This document shows positions 28,152 to 37,729 of a stretch of 51,480 nt of DNA, piece by piece. The position numbers were made by a program, and so were the translations under genes. The stretch covers positions 1 to 51,480 of the forward strand of contig JAIORE010000070.1 of the NCBI GenBank assembly GCA_021108315.1, read 5' to 3'. Below the pieces are notes generated by a model, which searched no databases, was not told the origin of the DNA, and saw only the letters and a program-made list of their open reading frames with translations. The DNA is from Candidatus Cloacimonadota bacterium (GTDB taxonomy: Bacteria > Cloacimonadota > Cloacimonadia > Cloacimonadales > TCS61). Each line of letters starts with the position of its first letter. The stretch's first letter is position 1.

Positions 28152-30536
28152 ATGAAAAATATTCTCTCATTGTTTGTTCTCCCCTTACGAAGGGGAGTTA
28201 GAGGGGTTACTAAATATTCTCTTCACTTCTTCTTATTCGTGTTAATTAGTGTAAATTCGTGGTTACATTCTTTGGTAATCACTGTAAACCAAGACGGTAC
28301 AGGAGATTTTACAGCTATTCAAGTCGGTATTGATGCTTCCGTAGTAAGTGATACAGTTCTCGTATATCCAGGAACTTACTTCGAAAATATCAATTTCAAT
28401 GCTAAAGATATTATAGTGGGAAGTTTACTCCTTACTACCGGAGATCAAAACTATATATACAACACCATAATAGATGCCAACCACAACGGTAGAGTAGTAA
28501 CTTTTGAGAATGATGAAACAAATGACGCAGTCTTGATTGGTTTTACTATTCAGAATGGTTTTGCTACAACGTATAATATGGGAGATGGAGCTGGAATTTT
28601 CATTAATTTTTCTTCACCTTCTTTAAAATTTCTTAATATAAAGGAAAATATTGCACAAGGAGGAGCTGGGTTAACTATCTCATCAAGTAATTGTAGGTTA
28701 GAAGGATTATCTATTACAAACAACCAAGCTCAAGGAGCAGCTGGATTAATGATAGTAAGAAAACCACCTAATCCTATAAATTCTTATCCTATTTTTAGCT
28801 CGGAAAACAAATGTAGTATTTATAGTAACTTTGCCGGTTATGCTTCGGATATATATATATCAGAAAATCATACTCCGGTAACCAATATTATCCTTGATAC
28901 TCTTAGTGTCTTTGAACCGAATTGGGATTTTGCAAGCCAATTTCCAAATATGAACTTGGAGATTGAGAATGATTGGTTAGAGCAAGTAGAACATGATCTC
29001 TATGTATCACCTGAGGGAGATGATAATAATAGCGGTATTAATGAAAATGTACCTCTGCAAACTATCCAATGGGCACTTACAAAAATAAAAGCTGATAGTT
29101 TGAACCCACGGAATATCTATCTTGCACAGGGAAACTATTCACCTGAGTTAACCGGAGAGAAATATCCTCTAAATATGCGTGCTTATGTTAATATTATTGG
29201 AGCAGGAATTGATGAGACTTTTTTAACAGATCCTTATGATGAATCTTTCTTTATTTTTGCTTTTTTTGATGAATATTTTTCTATTGCTAATCTTACAATG
29301 CAAAATTTTACAAGCCATCAATATGCGATGCTTTATGCCGAATATACAAACATATCATTAGATGATTTAAACATAAAAAATAATGAATCAGAATACAATA
29401 TTATATATTTTGCGACAGCAGAAGAAGTTAGCATTGAAAATGTATTTTTAGAAAATAATAGTACTGGTCGTGCAGTTAAAGTTGGTTCTTCGTCAGTTCA
29501 AAATAATATTGCAATCATAAATAATTTAACAATTTCAGGGAATGAACCTGTACCAAATTCTAATTCTACTGGAGCTATACTTAATGCTACTAATACACAA
29601 TACACAAAAATCACCAACAGTCTTTTTTTCAACAACCACACAGAATCAAATGATTGGCCTCCCTGTCACTTTTACTTCCATAGAAATGATACTCTTGATT
29701 TCTTTAACAATACTGTAACCAATAACAGCAGTAATAGTAGTTATGCTTGTTTATTTGGTGTAGGAGATGTTGGAGAAAATGAGGAGAGTGTAATAAATAT
29801 AAAAAATTGTAATATTTATGGTAATTCTACTCCTTATATTTTTGGTAAATCAAATGGTTACGGACCTGCAACCATAAATATCTCCCACAGTATTATTGAA
29901 GGAGGAACTGAACCGGAAATATTGAACATAGCTAATCCCGGAAGCTACCAACCCGAATTCATTTTTGGAGAAGGAATCATAGATGCTCCACCACTTTTTG
30001 TAGGAGGAGATTGGGATGATCCGCTTGCTTATCAGCTGGCAGAAGGCTCTCCGGGTATAGATGCCGGCACACCGGATACAACAGGAATGTATCTGCCATT
30101 AGAAGATCTATTAGGTAATTGGCGAGTATGGGATGGAGATGATGACGGAACTTCTACTATAGATATTGGGTGTTATGAATACGATGCTCCACCTTATACT
30201 TCGGGAATTAACGAGGATGAACTTCCTCACTTCTCTCTACTAACTTCTAACTTAATGAACTATCCCAATCCATTTAGAATTTCAAGTAATAAAAGAAATT
30301 GTGCTACTACTTTCAAATTCAATGTACTCAAAGAGGGAAAAGTACGCTTAGATGTTTACAATATCAAAGGGCAAAAAGTCAAAAATCTGTATGATGTCTA
30401 TACAGTTTCGGGAGATTGTGAAATTATGTGGAATGGTTTGGATAATAATGGCAAACCTGTTTCCACCGGACTTTATTTGTACAAATTAGAAAGTGCAGGA
30501 ATAACTGAAATTAAGAAATTGCTGATAGTTAAATAA
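28152..30536 (+). CDS. Secreted right-handed beta-helix protein with type IX sorting domain
   Basis: A 794-residue protein. Two parallel beta-helix stretches (~55-240 and ~290-640) show the repeating short hydrophobic/Asn pattern of pectate-lyase-like folds; the second opens with YVSPEGDDNNSG, typical of DUF1565. The C-terminal ~90 residues are the sorting module (NYPNPF, YNIKGQKVKNL, STGLYLYKL, IKKLLIVK). No catalytic residues of a known polysaccharide lyase are recognised. Unusually, the N-terminus is built from intergenic repeats: codons ~8-19 (VLPLRRGVRG) come from the CTCCCCTTACGAAGGGGAG repeat and codons ~28-38 from the ATTCGTG...ATTCGTGG repeat, which together form the putative leader. 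ATG 28152 has AAAGGA upstream. Surface adhesion or glycan binding is possible but not shown. Confidence 0.85.
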   Translation: MKNILSLFVLPLRRGVRGVTKYSLHFFLFVLISVNSWLHSLVITVNQDGTGDFTAIQVGIDASVVSDTVLVYPGTYFENINFNAKDIIVGSLLLTTGDQNYIYNTIIDANHNGRVVTFENDETNDAVLIGFTIQNGFATTYNMGDGAGIFINFSSPSLKFLNIKENIAQGGAGLTISSSNCRLEGLSITNNQAQGAAGLMIVRKPPNPINSYPIFSSENKCSIYSNFAGYASDIYISENHTPVTNIILDTLSVFEPNWDFASQFPNMNLEIENDWLEQVEHDLYVSPEGDDNNSGINENVPLQTIQWALTKIKADSLNPRNIYLAQGNYSPELTGEKYPLNMRAYVNIIGAGIDETFLTDPYDESFFIFAFFDEYFSIANLTMQNFTSHQYAMLYAEYTNISLDDLNIKNNESEYNIIYFATAEEVSIENVFLENNSTGRAVKVGSSSVQNNIAIINNLTISGNEPVPNSNSTGAILNATNTQYTKITNSLFFNNHTESNDWPPCHFYFHRNDTLDFFNNTVTNNSSNSSYACLFGVGDVGENEESVINIKNCNIYGNSTPYIFGKSNGYGPATINISHSIIEGGTEPEILNIANPGSYQPEFIFGEGIIDAPPLFVGGDWDDPLAYQLAEGSPGIDAGTPDTTGMYLPLEDLLGNWRVWDGDDDGTSTIDIGCYEYDAPPYTSGINEDELPHFSLLTSNLMNYPNPFRISSNKRNCATTFKFNVLKEGKVRLDVYNIKGQKVKNLYDVYTVSGDCEIMWNGLDNNGKPVSTGLYLYKLESAGITEIKKLLIVK
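28173..28207. repeat. Hairpin repeat inside a coding sequence
   Basis: These 35 nt are identical to 26416-26450, including flanking TTTGTT, the 8-bp stem, loop ACG and tail TTAGAGGGGT. The copy lies in frame within codons ~8-19 of the beta-helix gene. Confidence 0.9.
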
Positions 30537-30684
30537 TGAATAATTAATAGTGAATAGTGAATAATGAAGAAAAAAAGTCTAAACCGCTGATTTTCACAGA
30601 TAAATTGATTTCGCTGATTCGAGTATTTTAAATCCGTGAAATCAGTGTAATCATTTTAATCTGCGATGCAGACAAAAGAAACAA
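30537..30684. repeat. Short spacer with degenerate repeat text
   Basis: It begins with (ATAATGAATAATTAATAGTG)-like near-repeats and continues with a CCGCTGATTTTCAC...AATCTGCG text that recurs in part near 46300 and 49020. It separates the convergent beta-helix and guanine deaminase genes. No clear terminator stem was found. Confidence 0.5.
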
Positions 30685-31902
30685 TTATACTTTTTCCCCA
30701 TTTATCAAAACCAATACTGTATTAAGTTCACTTCCGAGATAATAGAGGTAAGACAAAACATCAATTTCGTCGAGTTTTTGAATATCAGGTATTTTAAAAA
30801 AAGCCAAATCTGCACATTTTTCAATATCTATTGAACCAATGATATTTTCTTTTCCTAGAACTTTTGCACCACCCAAAGTTGCATAATAAAAAGCTTCTTG
30901 CGGAGAAATCAAATAATCTTCCTGCCTATAATTCATCATTTTCATTATATTTAGCATAGAAAGGGAAGTTCCACCACCTACATCGCTAGCAAGAGCAAAA
31001 TCAATCTTACTTTCTTTTATATCATTTAGTTTAAATGTACCACTTTTTAAAAAAAAATTAGAATCGGGACAATGGGCAACTTTACTATTTGTCTTCTTAA
31101 TAATTTGTCTCTCGTTTTCACTCAGATGAATACAGTGTCCCAAGATAGTTTTCCCACTTAGGATATTATATCTCTCATAAACTTCTGTATAACTATTACA
31201 CTCAGGGAAAAGTTCTGCAACCCATTTTATCTCATCAAGATTTTCGGAAAGATGGGTTTGGATATAAGCCTTGTTTTTTTGAGCAAAATCACCAGTTTTT
31301 TTTAATAGTTCACGAGAACAGGTAGGTGCAAATCTGGGAGTAAATATATAATTCAAGAGAGAAGTTTTTTTATCCCATTTTTCATATAATTCAATGCTAT
31401 CTTCATAAGCAGAAATTGTATTTTGAATCAAACAATCAGGAGAGTTTTGATCCATCATCGTCATACCGATAATAGCACGAACTTTTTTTTGGGTAGCAAC
31501 TTCAAAAGCTATCTCAGTTGCATTTTTGAATGGAGCAACATAAATTACCGAAGTTGTAGTTCCTCTGCGAATGAGTTCATCAAAAAAATCTTCCGCAATT
31601 TTTTTAGCATAATTTGATTCAGAAGATTTTGACTCTTCCAAAAAGGTATATGTATTTAACCAATGAAGTAAATTTGGACTGTGTTTTCCACGAATTTTCA
31701 ATTGTGAAAGATGAACATGGGTATCAATAAATCCGGGAATACAAATACAATCCGTTAAATCGTCGAAGTCAAACTTTGGATTATTATTGCTTTCAATAGA
31801 AGCAATTTTTTCGTTTTCTATGGTGATAAAAATATTTTTTCTAAAATCTGTTGTAAATTTATCTATCGGATTGAGAATATTTGTTTTAACTATTCTTTTC
31901 AT
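30685..31902 (-). CDS. guaD: Guanine deaminase
   Basis: An amidohydrolase of 405 residues that hydrolyses guanine to xanthine and ammonia in purine breakdown or salvage. The family markers are clear: PGFIDTHVHLSQ (metal His pair), RFAPTCS, QTHLSEN with the metal His, GHCIHLSE, HCPDSNFFLKSG and ASDVGGGTSLS with the metal Asp. These last motifs distinguish guanine deaminase from adenosylhomocysteine/methylthioadenosine deaminases. The start overlaps the 3' end of the CNNM/CorC gene by 17 nt, so the two are co-transcribed; the ribosome site is weak and coupling is likely. No purine transporter or xanthine dehydrogenase lies nearby. Confidence 0.93.
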   Translation of the reverse strand: MKRIVKTNILNPIDKFTTDFRKNIFITIENEKIASIESNNNPKFDFDDLTDCICIPGFIDTHVHLSQLKIRGKHSPNLLHWLNTYTFLEESKSSESNYAKKIAEDFFDELIRRGTTTSVIYVAPFKNATEIAFEVATQKKVRAIIGMTMMDQNSPDCLIQNTISAYEDSIELYEKWDKKTSLLNYIFTPRFAPTCSRELLKKTGDFAQKNKAYIQTHLSENLDEIKWVAELFPECNSYTEVYERYNILSGKTILGHCIHLSENERQIIKKTNSKVAHCPDSNFFLKSGTFKLNDIKESKIDFALASDVGGGTSLSMLNIMKMMNYRQEDYLISPQEAFYYATLGGAKVLGKENIIGSIDIEKCADLAFFKIPDIQKLDEIDVLSYLYYLGSELNTVLVLINGEKV

Positions 31903-33175
31903 TTTTCTTTGTTGATTTTACAATATTAGTACGTTTATCAACCATCTTAATCTCTTCAATCTTTTTATGGGTAACTCTATTAATGACCAAATCCCAACCC
32001 TCAATAGAAATAATTGTTTTGTAAGTAGGAATTCGAGCAATCTTTGATAATATCAAACCGGCAATTGTTTCATAATCACCTTCAGGTAAATTCATCTCAA
32101 AATTGTCATTTAAAAAATCTATTTCTACGTAACCTTGCACTATGTAAGAATGATCATCTATTTTTATAACTTCTTCGGAAGACACGTCATATTCATCTTC
32201 AATTTCCCCGACAATTTCTTCCAAAATATCTTCAATTGTAAGCAAACCGGCAGTTCCCCCATAAGCATCAACCACAATCACCATACTTCTCTTTTCTTTT
32301 TGCATCTCAGCTAGTAAAATATTTATATCCATATTTTCAGGAGCAAAAAATACTTTTCGCATCAGGTCACCGGCTTTCATATTTGAAATATTCTTCTTTT
32401 TCAGAATATCATAAATTATAAGAATTCCAACAATCTCATCCAAGTTTGTATCAAATACAGGAAAACGAGTGAATCCTTCTTTTTTGGCTAATTCAATCAC
32501 TTCTTCCAAGTTGGTTGTTTTCGAAATTGCTACAATTTCTGTTCGATGAGTCATAGCATTTTCTGCTTTTAATTCCACAAATTCCAGTGCTTCTTCTAAT
32601 AATTCTTTCTGTTCATCTCGCACAAAACTATCTTTTTCGGTATGATCCAACATAAAGCTTAGATCTTCTTTGGAGAGTATATTATATGGGTTACTTCCTT
32701 GTAAGTTAAATAATTTTGCCAATGATGAATCAAATTTACGAACAAACTTCACAAATGGTTTAAAAACAACATAGAAAAATTTTAATACCTGAAAAAATCG
32801 AGTAACTAACTTGATAGGACTTTCTCGGTAAATAGCTTTGGGAATTATTTCGCCAAAAATTAAAAGTAATCCGGCAACAATTAAAGTACCTGTATTTTCA
32901 GAAAAATTGATAATATTCAAATCTTTGTAATGATGTATGATATACATACAAATTGAAGAAACAATAACTACAGAAATATTTGTTCCAAAGAGTGTCGTTC
33001 CAAAAAGTTTATCAGGATTTTCTAAAAAATGCAAAATTTGTTTTTTTTTAAGATCACTCTTTGATTCCTGTTCAAGCTTAAACCTGTCAATTGAGATTAA
33101 TCCGGTTTCGATTCCAGAAAAAAAAGCAGATAAGATAAAGAAAATAACAACTAAAAAAAATAAGACTATTACCAT
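31886..33175 (-). CDS. CNNM/CorC-family transporter-like protein (DUF21-CBS-CorC_HlyC)
   Basis: A 429-residue protein. The N-terminal DUF21/CNNM membrane domain (~1-175) has three to four segments, including VIVLFFLVVIFFILSAFFSG with the SGIETG motif and FGEIIPKA. A CBS pair follows (~205-325; MTHRTEI, VFDTNLDEIVGIL, and GGTAGLLTIEDILEEIVGEI) and a CorC_HlyC domain closes (~340-415). Family members are Mg2+ or Co2+ exporters, or were once called hemolysins; the best-studied homologue is a Na+-driven Mg2+ exporter. It lies 32 nt downstream of prfA on the same strand. The C-terminal tail is Lys-rich and overlaps guaD. Confidence 0.92.
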   Translation of the reverse strand: MVIVLFFLVVIFFILSAFFSGIETGLISIDRFKLEQESKSDLKKKQILHFLENPDKLFGTTLFGTNISVVIVSSICMYIIHHYKDLNIINFSENTGTLIVAGLLLIFGEIIPKAIYRESPIKLVTRFFQVLKFFYVVFKPFVKFVRKFDSSLAKLFNLQGSNPYNILSKEDLSFMLDHTEKDSFVRDEQKELLEEALEFVELKAENAMTHRTEIVAISKTTNLEEVIELAKKEGFTRFPVFDTNLDEIVGILIIYDILKKKNISNMKAGDLMRKVFFAPENMDINILLAEMQKEKRSMVIVVDAYGGTAGLLTIEDILEEIVGEIEDEYDVSSEEVIKIDDHSYIVQGYVEIDFLNDNFEMNLPEGDYETIAGLILSKIARIPTYKTIISIEGWDLVINRVTHKKIEEIKMVDKRTNIVKSTKKNEKNS

Positions 33176-33207
33176 TGTTCCTGCATAAATTTAATTTTTA
33201 GATTTTT

Positions 33208-34275
33208 TTAACTCTCAATCATCTCCGTTTTATGAGCTAATTTCAAAGCATCTACAAATTCATCTAAATCACCGAGTAAAATACTATTCAGTTTATAAGA
33301 TGTCAAACCAATTCTATGATCGGTTACACGAGATTGGGGAAAATTGTATGTTCTTATCTTAGCACTTCTATCTCCGGAGCCAACTTGCAACTTTCGCAAT
33401 TGAGACCTTTCTTTCTCTTGTTTAGAGATTTCCAGATCCAAAAGTCTTGCTCTAAGAACTTTCATCGCCTTGTGTTTGTTTTTTAATTGTGATTTTTCAT
33501 CTTGACAAGTTACAACCAAACCAGTAGGCAAATGAGTTATTCGCACTGCAGAATCAGTTGTATTCACACTTTGTCCACCATTACCCGAAGCACGATAAAC
33601 ATCAACCTTAATATCTCGATCATTAATTTCCACATCAACATCATCAGCTTCCGGTAAAATCGCTACTGAAACCGCAGAAGTATGAACTCGTCCTTGTGAT
33701 TCCGTAACTGGAACTCTCTGAACACGATGTACTCCACTTTCAAATCTGATCGAACCAAAAACATTATCACCCGAAAGTGAAAAAATTATCTCTTTAAAAC
33801 CACCAACACCTGTAGGATTCGATGAAATTACTGTTTGTTTCCACTTTTTGGATTCAGAAAAATAGGTATACATTCTATAAAGATCAGCCACAAATAACGC
33901 TGCTTCATCTCCACCTGTTCCGGCTCGAATTTCAATAATCGCATCTTTTTCATCATTAGGGTCTTTGGGAGCTACCAATTCATTCAAAGTTTCCGTGTTT
34001 TCTATAATATGTTTTTCAAAAGTTTTTATCTCATCTTCAATAAGCTCTATCATTTCCTGATCATCTTCAGAAGCAAGCATCTCTTTATTGTCAGCAATAT
34101 TTTTTTCAGTTTGAACAATCTGCTCATAACAAGCTAAAATCTCTTCTAAAATTTTGTATCTTTTTGAAATTTTGCTATAATAACGGCGATCAGACATCTT
34201 TTTAGTATCGAATATATCCACCTTCAATTCTTTATGCTCAGTTTGAAGACTTTTTATTTTCTCAATAGGTATCAT
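33208..34275 (-). CDS. prfA: Peptide chain release factor 1
   Basis: RF1 terminates translation at UAA and UAG. The 355-residue protein has the codon-recognition PxT motif as PVT ([10 protein letters not shown]) and the peptidyl-hydrolase GGQ motif in [20 protein letters not shown] is also typical. The PxT, instead of SPF, separates RF1 from RF2. It is preceded by DUF1385 and rpmE on the same strand, the common rpmE-DUF1385-prfA order, but no prmC (the GGQ methyltransferase) follows; its place is taken by a CNNM-family gene. Confidence 0.97.
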   Translation of the reverse strand: MIPIEKIKSLQTEHKELKVDIFDTKKMSDRRYYSKISKRYKILEEILACYEQIVQTEKNIADNKEMLASEDDQEMIELIEDEIKTFEKHIIENTETLNELVAPKDPNDEKDAIIEIRAGTGGDEAALFVADLYRMYTYFSESKKWKQTVISSNPTGVGGFKEIIFSLSGDNVFGSIRFESGVHRVQRVPVTESQGRVHTSAVSVAILPEADDVDVEINDRDIKVDVYRASGNGGQSVNTTDSAVRITHLPTGLVVTCQDEKSQLKNKHKAMKVLRARLLDLEISKQEKERSQLRKLQVGSGDRSAKIRTYNFPQSRVTDHRIGLTSYKLNSILLGDLDEFVDALKLAHKTEMIES

Positions 34276-34285
34276 AATTTTTCTC

Positions 34286-35257
34286 TTAACTTTCTAACAT
34301 TACAATATTTTCATACTCGGAAATATCAAGTTCCAAAGCAGATTTCATAGCAATAACTGCAATTTCAATCTGTTCATCATCAGGCGGTTGAGTTGTGATA
34401 TGTTGCAAAGCAAGTCCGGGAGCAGTCATTATTTTTACAAAAGGATTGTTTATCTTTTTCCCGGAAAGTTTTAACACTTCATAAGAGATTCCCGAAATAA
34501 AAGGCATTAACATAAAATGATAAGCAAGACGTAAAAGTACAGAAGGTGCTCCAAATCTTTTAGCTACAAGTGTATCAACAATAGAAAAAATCATTATAGA
34601 AATCAAAAGTACAAAAAATATGAAACTTGTACCGCAACGAGGATGAAAAGTCGAAAATTTTTGCACACTGTCAGAATCCAAAGCACTCTCATTTTCATAG
34701 GCAAATACAGATTTATGCTCCGCTCCGTGATATTGAAACAAGCGTTTTACATCTTTCATAAAACTGATAATCCAAATATATAAAACAAAAAAAACTATTC
34801 TTATCGAACCTGCAAAAAGATTGAAGTAGATATTTTCTTTACCTAATTTCATCCATTCGGCAATTTGATATGGCAAAAAAGCAAAAAGTAGAAAAGCAAG
34901 TCCAAAGGCAATAATATAACTAAAAACTTCCTCTGTTTTCTCTCTTTTTGCAGATTTTTCTTTCTTAGGTTTTTTTTTCTCTTCTTCGCTCTCTTCAAAA
35001 TCCATTTCAAAACGGGAAGCCGAGAAACTTAAAGTTTTAAAGCCAATAATCATCATCTCAATCAATGATACAAACCCTCGAATAAAAGGAAATCCTAATA
35101 TTTTTTTCTTCTTGGTAATACTCTCGAATTCCTCTTTTTTTATCTCAATTGATTTATCTGCTCGTCTTATAGCAGTCGCTATATATTTTGGTCCGCGCAT
35201 CATCACACCTTCGATGACAGCTTGACCTCCAACCTGTATTTCTTTCTTTTCAGACAT
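34286..35257 (-). CDS. DUF1385 integral membrane protein
   Basis: About 323 residues from the ATG at 35257, which I prefer because GGAG lies 8 nt upstream and the protein then begins [22 protein letters not shown], the conserved DUF1385 opening; longer in-frame starts would run through a terminator stem. There are four or so membrane segments between ~110 and ~260, the [15 protein letters not shown] motif in the middle and FHPRCGTSF after it. A highly charged Glu/Lys segment near 85-105 precedes the first helices. The function is unknown; the family travels with rpmE and prfA. A metal-dependent role has been suggested from the conserved His and Cys, which remains inference. Confidence 0.9.
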   Translation of the reverse strand: MSEKKEIQVGGQAVIEGVMMRGPKYIATAIRRADKSIEIKKEEFESITKKKKILGFPFIRGFVSLIEMMIIGFKTLSFSASRFEMDFEESEEEKKKPKKEKSAKREKTEEVFSYIIAFGLAFLLFAFLPYQIAEWMKLGKENIYFNLFAGSIRIVFFVLYIWIISFMKDVKRLFQYHGAEHKSVFAYENESALDSDSVQKFSTFHPRCGTSFIFFVLLISIMIFSIVDTLVAKRFGAPSVLLRLAYHFMLMPFISGISYEVLKLSGKKINNPFVKIMTAPGLALQHITTQPPDDEQIEIAVIAMKSALELDISEYENIVMLES

Positions 35258-35267
35258 TATTTTCTCC

Positions 35268-35313
35268 AAAAAAAAATGCACCACAACAGTCATTTAAGCT
35301 GGTATTGTGGTGC
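35268..35313 (-). terminator. Terminator or attenuator between rpmE and DUF1385
   Basis: On the minus strand GCACCACAA/TTGTGGTGC forms a 9-bp stem (35305-35313 with 35278-35286) around an 18-nt loop, followed by nine U (35268-35276) and then directly by the DUF1385 Shine-Dalgarno. It can stop rpmE transcripts, letting only part of them continue into DUF1385-prfA. Confidence 0.8.
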
Positions 35314-35330
35314 TAAATTTTTATTAAATT

Positions 35331-35543
35331 CTAATTACTATTTTCTTTGATACCGTATTTTTGTTTAAATTTTTCTACGCGACCTTCTACTGTAACTGCT
35401 CTTTGTTTTCCTGTATAAAAAGGATGACAATTTGAACAAATCTCAACTTTTGTAACTTTTTTTGTAGAAGCAGTTTCAAAAACATTTCCACAAGCACAAG
35501 TTATTGTAACTTTTTCATACTTAGGATGAATTCCTTTTTTCAT
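35331..35543 (-). CDS. rpmE: 50S ribosomal protein L31, zinc-binding form
   Basis: A 70-residue L31. The zinc-ligand form is present: CACGN near 16-20 and [10 protein letters not shown] near 36-45, the typical C+ paralogue, so it can store Zn2+. AGGAG precedes the ATG. It is followed by a terminator/attenuator and then DUF1385-prfA. No zinc-free L31B copy is seen in the window. Confidence 0.97.
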   Translation of the reverse strand: MKKGIHPKYEKVTITCACGNVFETASTKKVTKVEICSNCHPFYTGKQRAVTVEGRVEKFKQKYGIKENSN

Positions 35544-35857
35544 TTTTATCTCCTGAAATCATAAAACTAAAATATTGTTCCAAGATTTTTTTTGCACTTT
35601 TAGTGTCAATGATTTTAATATTGAACTGAAATATATTATATAGAGATGAAACCACGAATTAACACAAATTAGCCCGAAAACGAAAAAGATGTTGATACAG
35701 ACTTCAATATTATTCGGTAAGGGTTTTCCATTTTTTTAAAAAACCCAACTTGTTCCCAAGCTTGAATTGAGTATGCTGAAGACATTACGAAGACAAACTT
35801 CGTAACGAGTTTATAGAGTAAGGAAACACTTCTCATTTATAATTTATAATTTATAAT
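35544..35857. other. 314-nt spacer with rpmE promoter and repeat text
   Basis: It holds the rpmE upstream region (minus-strand TTGACA near 35612-35617, no good -10 at normal spacing). It also contains a GATGAAACCACGAATTAACAC fragment of the ACGAATT repeat text, a hairpin-like TTACGAAG/CTTCGTAA pair near 35786-35807, and a TTTATAA unit repeated about 3.5 times near 35834-35860. No gene was seen. Confidence 0.5.
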
Positions 35858-36289
35858 TTACTTTCCCCAGTCTTTTCCATTCCAGCTTTTCTGATAATTT
35901 TTCATCATAACAAATCCAAGCCAAAGTTGTTCAATAGTTTGTAATCTTTCTAACATTGCAACCTTAAGATCGCTACACCAATTAGAAAATTCTTTAATGA
36001 TATCAATAGGTAACTCAAAATCTAGCATATTTTGTAGCTCATCTTGAGTTGGCAATCTTACGGCATCGGTTTCATCAATAAATTCCTTCGCTTTAACATC
36101 ATAACTCAATGGCATTATAGAATAGTATTCATCATCACATTCAAAAAATCTATAAACTCCTTTTCCCAAATCTTCATCTGCAAAATCTTCCGGAGTTCCG
36201 TAAAAATAATCACCGTTTTTAGGTTCCCAATGAGATTGAACTTCATCAGCTTTTCTACACATTTTAATATAATTTTTACTTGTATCCAT
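35858..36289 (-). CDS. Small soluble protein of unknown function
   Basis: A 143-residue acidic, Trp-rich protein without leader or membrane segment. The opening 'YIKMCRKADEVQSHWEPKNGDYFYG' resembles hypothetical proteins often found in phage-like or accessory regions, where 'C..A.E.Q..W.P..GD' recurs; I recall the pattern but not a named family. A second notable stretch is RLPTQDELQNML near residue 78. It sits alone between repeat text (a TTTATAA tandem at its 3' end) and a 101-nt spacer, which also suggests an accessory gene. No function is assigned. Confidence 0.7.
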   Translation of the reverse strand: MDTSKNYIKMCRKADEVQSHWEPKNGDYFYGTPEDFADEDLGKGVYRFFECDDEYYSIMPLSYDVKAKEFIDETDAVRLPTQDELQNMLDFELPIDIIKEFSNWCSDLKVAMLERLQTIEQLWLGFVMMKNYQKSWNGKDWGK

Positions 36290-36390
36290 TTATTATACTC
36301 CAATATAATTTTTAAATCATTTTTTTTGAAACTCATTATGAATTTACAAAATCTGTTTTTTCTCTTTATTTCACTGGAATTTATATGAGG

Positions 36391-37188
36391 TTATTGTTCA
36401 TTCTCAGAAAAAAGTTCATACTCATCCATCTGCCGGTAATATCTTTCTATCAATAAATATGATAAAGGCAGAGAAACTATTAAACCTACTCCAATTAAAG
36501 CCAAACCGACTGCATTAATCACTAAAACAAAAAATAATGTGAAAAATTGTTGCCATCGTGTTTCTTTTCCTGCTTCATAAGCAAGTTTGATTGCCGAAAA
36601 AGGATTTATTTTTTTTCGGATAATTAAAAGTGGAGCAGGAAAAACCACAGCTATCCAATATACTACCAGTATTAATCTGGCAAAATGTAACAAGGGGTCG
36701 GTTGCAATATTCAAAATAAAGCCTGTATTGATTATCTTCATTAATAAGAAAAAAACGATATTAATCAAGGTAAATAACCAAAAATGAGGATAATATTTAA
36801 ATGAACTTAGAAAGGAAGAAATTGTTAGTGGATTCTCAATAAAATTTTCTTCAGATGCAAAGGGAAGAAAAAGTATCGGAACAACAAATAGTAAAAGTCC
36901 GTTTGTTAACCAATAATTTCCTTGACTAAAATAAAGTGCCAATGCCAAAAATACAAAACCGGTAAAAAAAAGTAAAATCCCAAACGCATAATATTGACTT
37001 TCAATCTGCTTAAATCTATCATAAACAAACTGAAAATTCTTTTTTGCAGAAAGAGAATTTGATAATGCAGAAGTTGCAGTGCCACATCTTGAACAAAACA
37101 TATCATGAATATTTATATTTTCATTGCAAAGCTTTTCGACATTTTTCCCCATCTTATTTTTCTCAATAATTTTTCCCTTACATTTCAT
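36391..37188 (-). CDS. Zinc-ribbon membrane protein of unknown function
   Basis: A 265-residue protein. A short N-terminal zinc ribbon is formed by C3, C21, C32 and C35 (FCSRCG). From residue ~57 on there are five to six membrane helices, beginning YYAFGILLFFTGFVFLALAL and ending near LSYLLIERYY. Such zinc-ribbon plus multi-helix proteins are common and uncharacterised. AAGGTG lies before the ATG. It stands divergent from queD across 170 nt that carry both promoters. The function is not known; the ribbon probably faces the cytoplasm. Confidence 0.78.
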   Translation of the reverse strand: MKCKGKIIEKNKMGKNVEKLCNENINIHDMFCSRCGTATSALSNSLSAKKNFQFVYDRFKQIESQYYAFGILLFFTGFVFLALALYFSQGNYWLTNGLLLFVVPILFLPFASEENFIENPLTISSFLSSFKYYPHFWLFTLINIVFFLLMKIINTGFILNIATDPLLHFARLILVVYWIAVVFPAPLLIIRKKINPFSAIKLAYEAGKETRWQQFFTLFFVLVINAVGLALIGVGLIVSLPLSYLLIERYYRQMDEYELFSENEQ

Positions 37189-37358
37189 AATAAAATCACC
37201 TTGGAAATATTAATAAATCTTAAAATAATTCATCAACTATCCCTTATTTTTTTTGGAAACACTTTTTATCACTGCTTTTTTGTCAATCATTAAAGTTCTT
37301 TACAAAATATGCAGCTAAAAAAAAACATTCAAGAAGTTATAAATTATTGGAGGAGCGT

Positions 37359-37727
37359 ATGTTTAAAGCAAATGTCACTGCACAATTTGCCTCAGCTCAT
37401 AAATTAATCGGATATGATGGACCTTGCAAAAATATTCATGGACACAATTGGAAAATCCGTGTCGGTATTTTTTGTAAAAAAACAGATGAAATAGGTCTTA
37501 CCATCGATTTCGGGATAATCAAAAAATATTTAAATGAAATTATAGATGAACTCGACCACAGCTTTTTAAACGAACTGGATTCTTTTAAGGATATTAATCC
37601 AACTTCGGAAAATATTGCCCGTTATATATACAATAATTTAAAAAATAAAATCGTTCAAGAAGGTTGCAAAATTGCTGATGTAGAAGTTTGGGAATCCGAT
37701 AAATCTTCAATGATTTATTTTGAATAA
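37359..37727 (+). CDS. queD: 6-carboxy-5,6,7,8-tetrahydropterin synthase
   Basis: QueD converts dihydroneopterin triphosphate to 6-carboxytetrahydropterin in queuosine and 7-deazapurine synthesis. I start at ATG 37359 (GGAGG at 37349-37353), giving 122 residues; a TTG 12 nt upstream is inside the ribosome site. Zn-binding His residues are in FASAHKL and HGHNW, the catalytic Cys precedes HGH (CKNIHGH), and DHSFLN, PTSENIA and VEVWES are present. The Cys-x3-HGH arrangement is that of QueD rather than PTPS-III. The stop is two bases before engB. No queC or queE is in the window. Confidence 0.94.
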   Translation: MFKANVTAQFASAHKLIGYDGPCKNIHGHNWKIRVGIFCKKTDEIGLTIDFGIIKKYLNEIIDELDHSFLNELDSFKDINPTSENIARYIYNNLKNKIVQEGCKIADVEVWESDKSSMIYFE

Positions 37728-37729
37728 AT

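Noticed and set aside
35834..35860. TTTATAA tandem as a promoter cluster
   Set aside because: It overlaps the 3' end of the gene at 35858 and lies downstream of it; it is simple AT repeat text.
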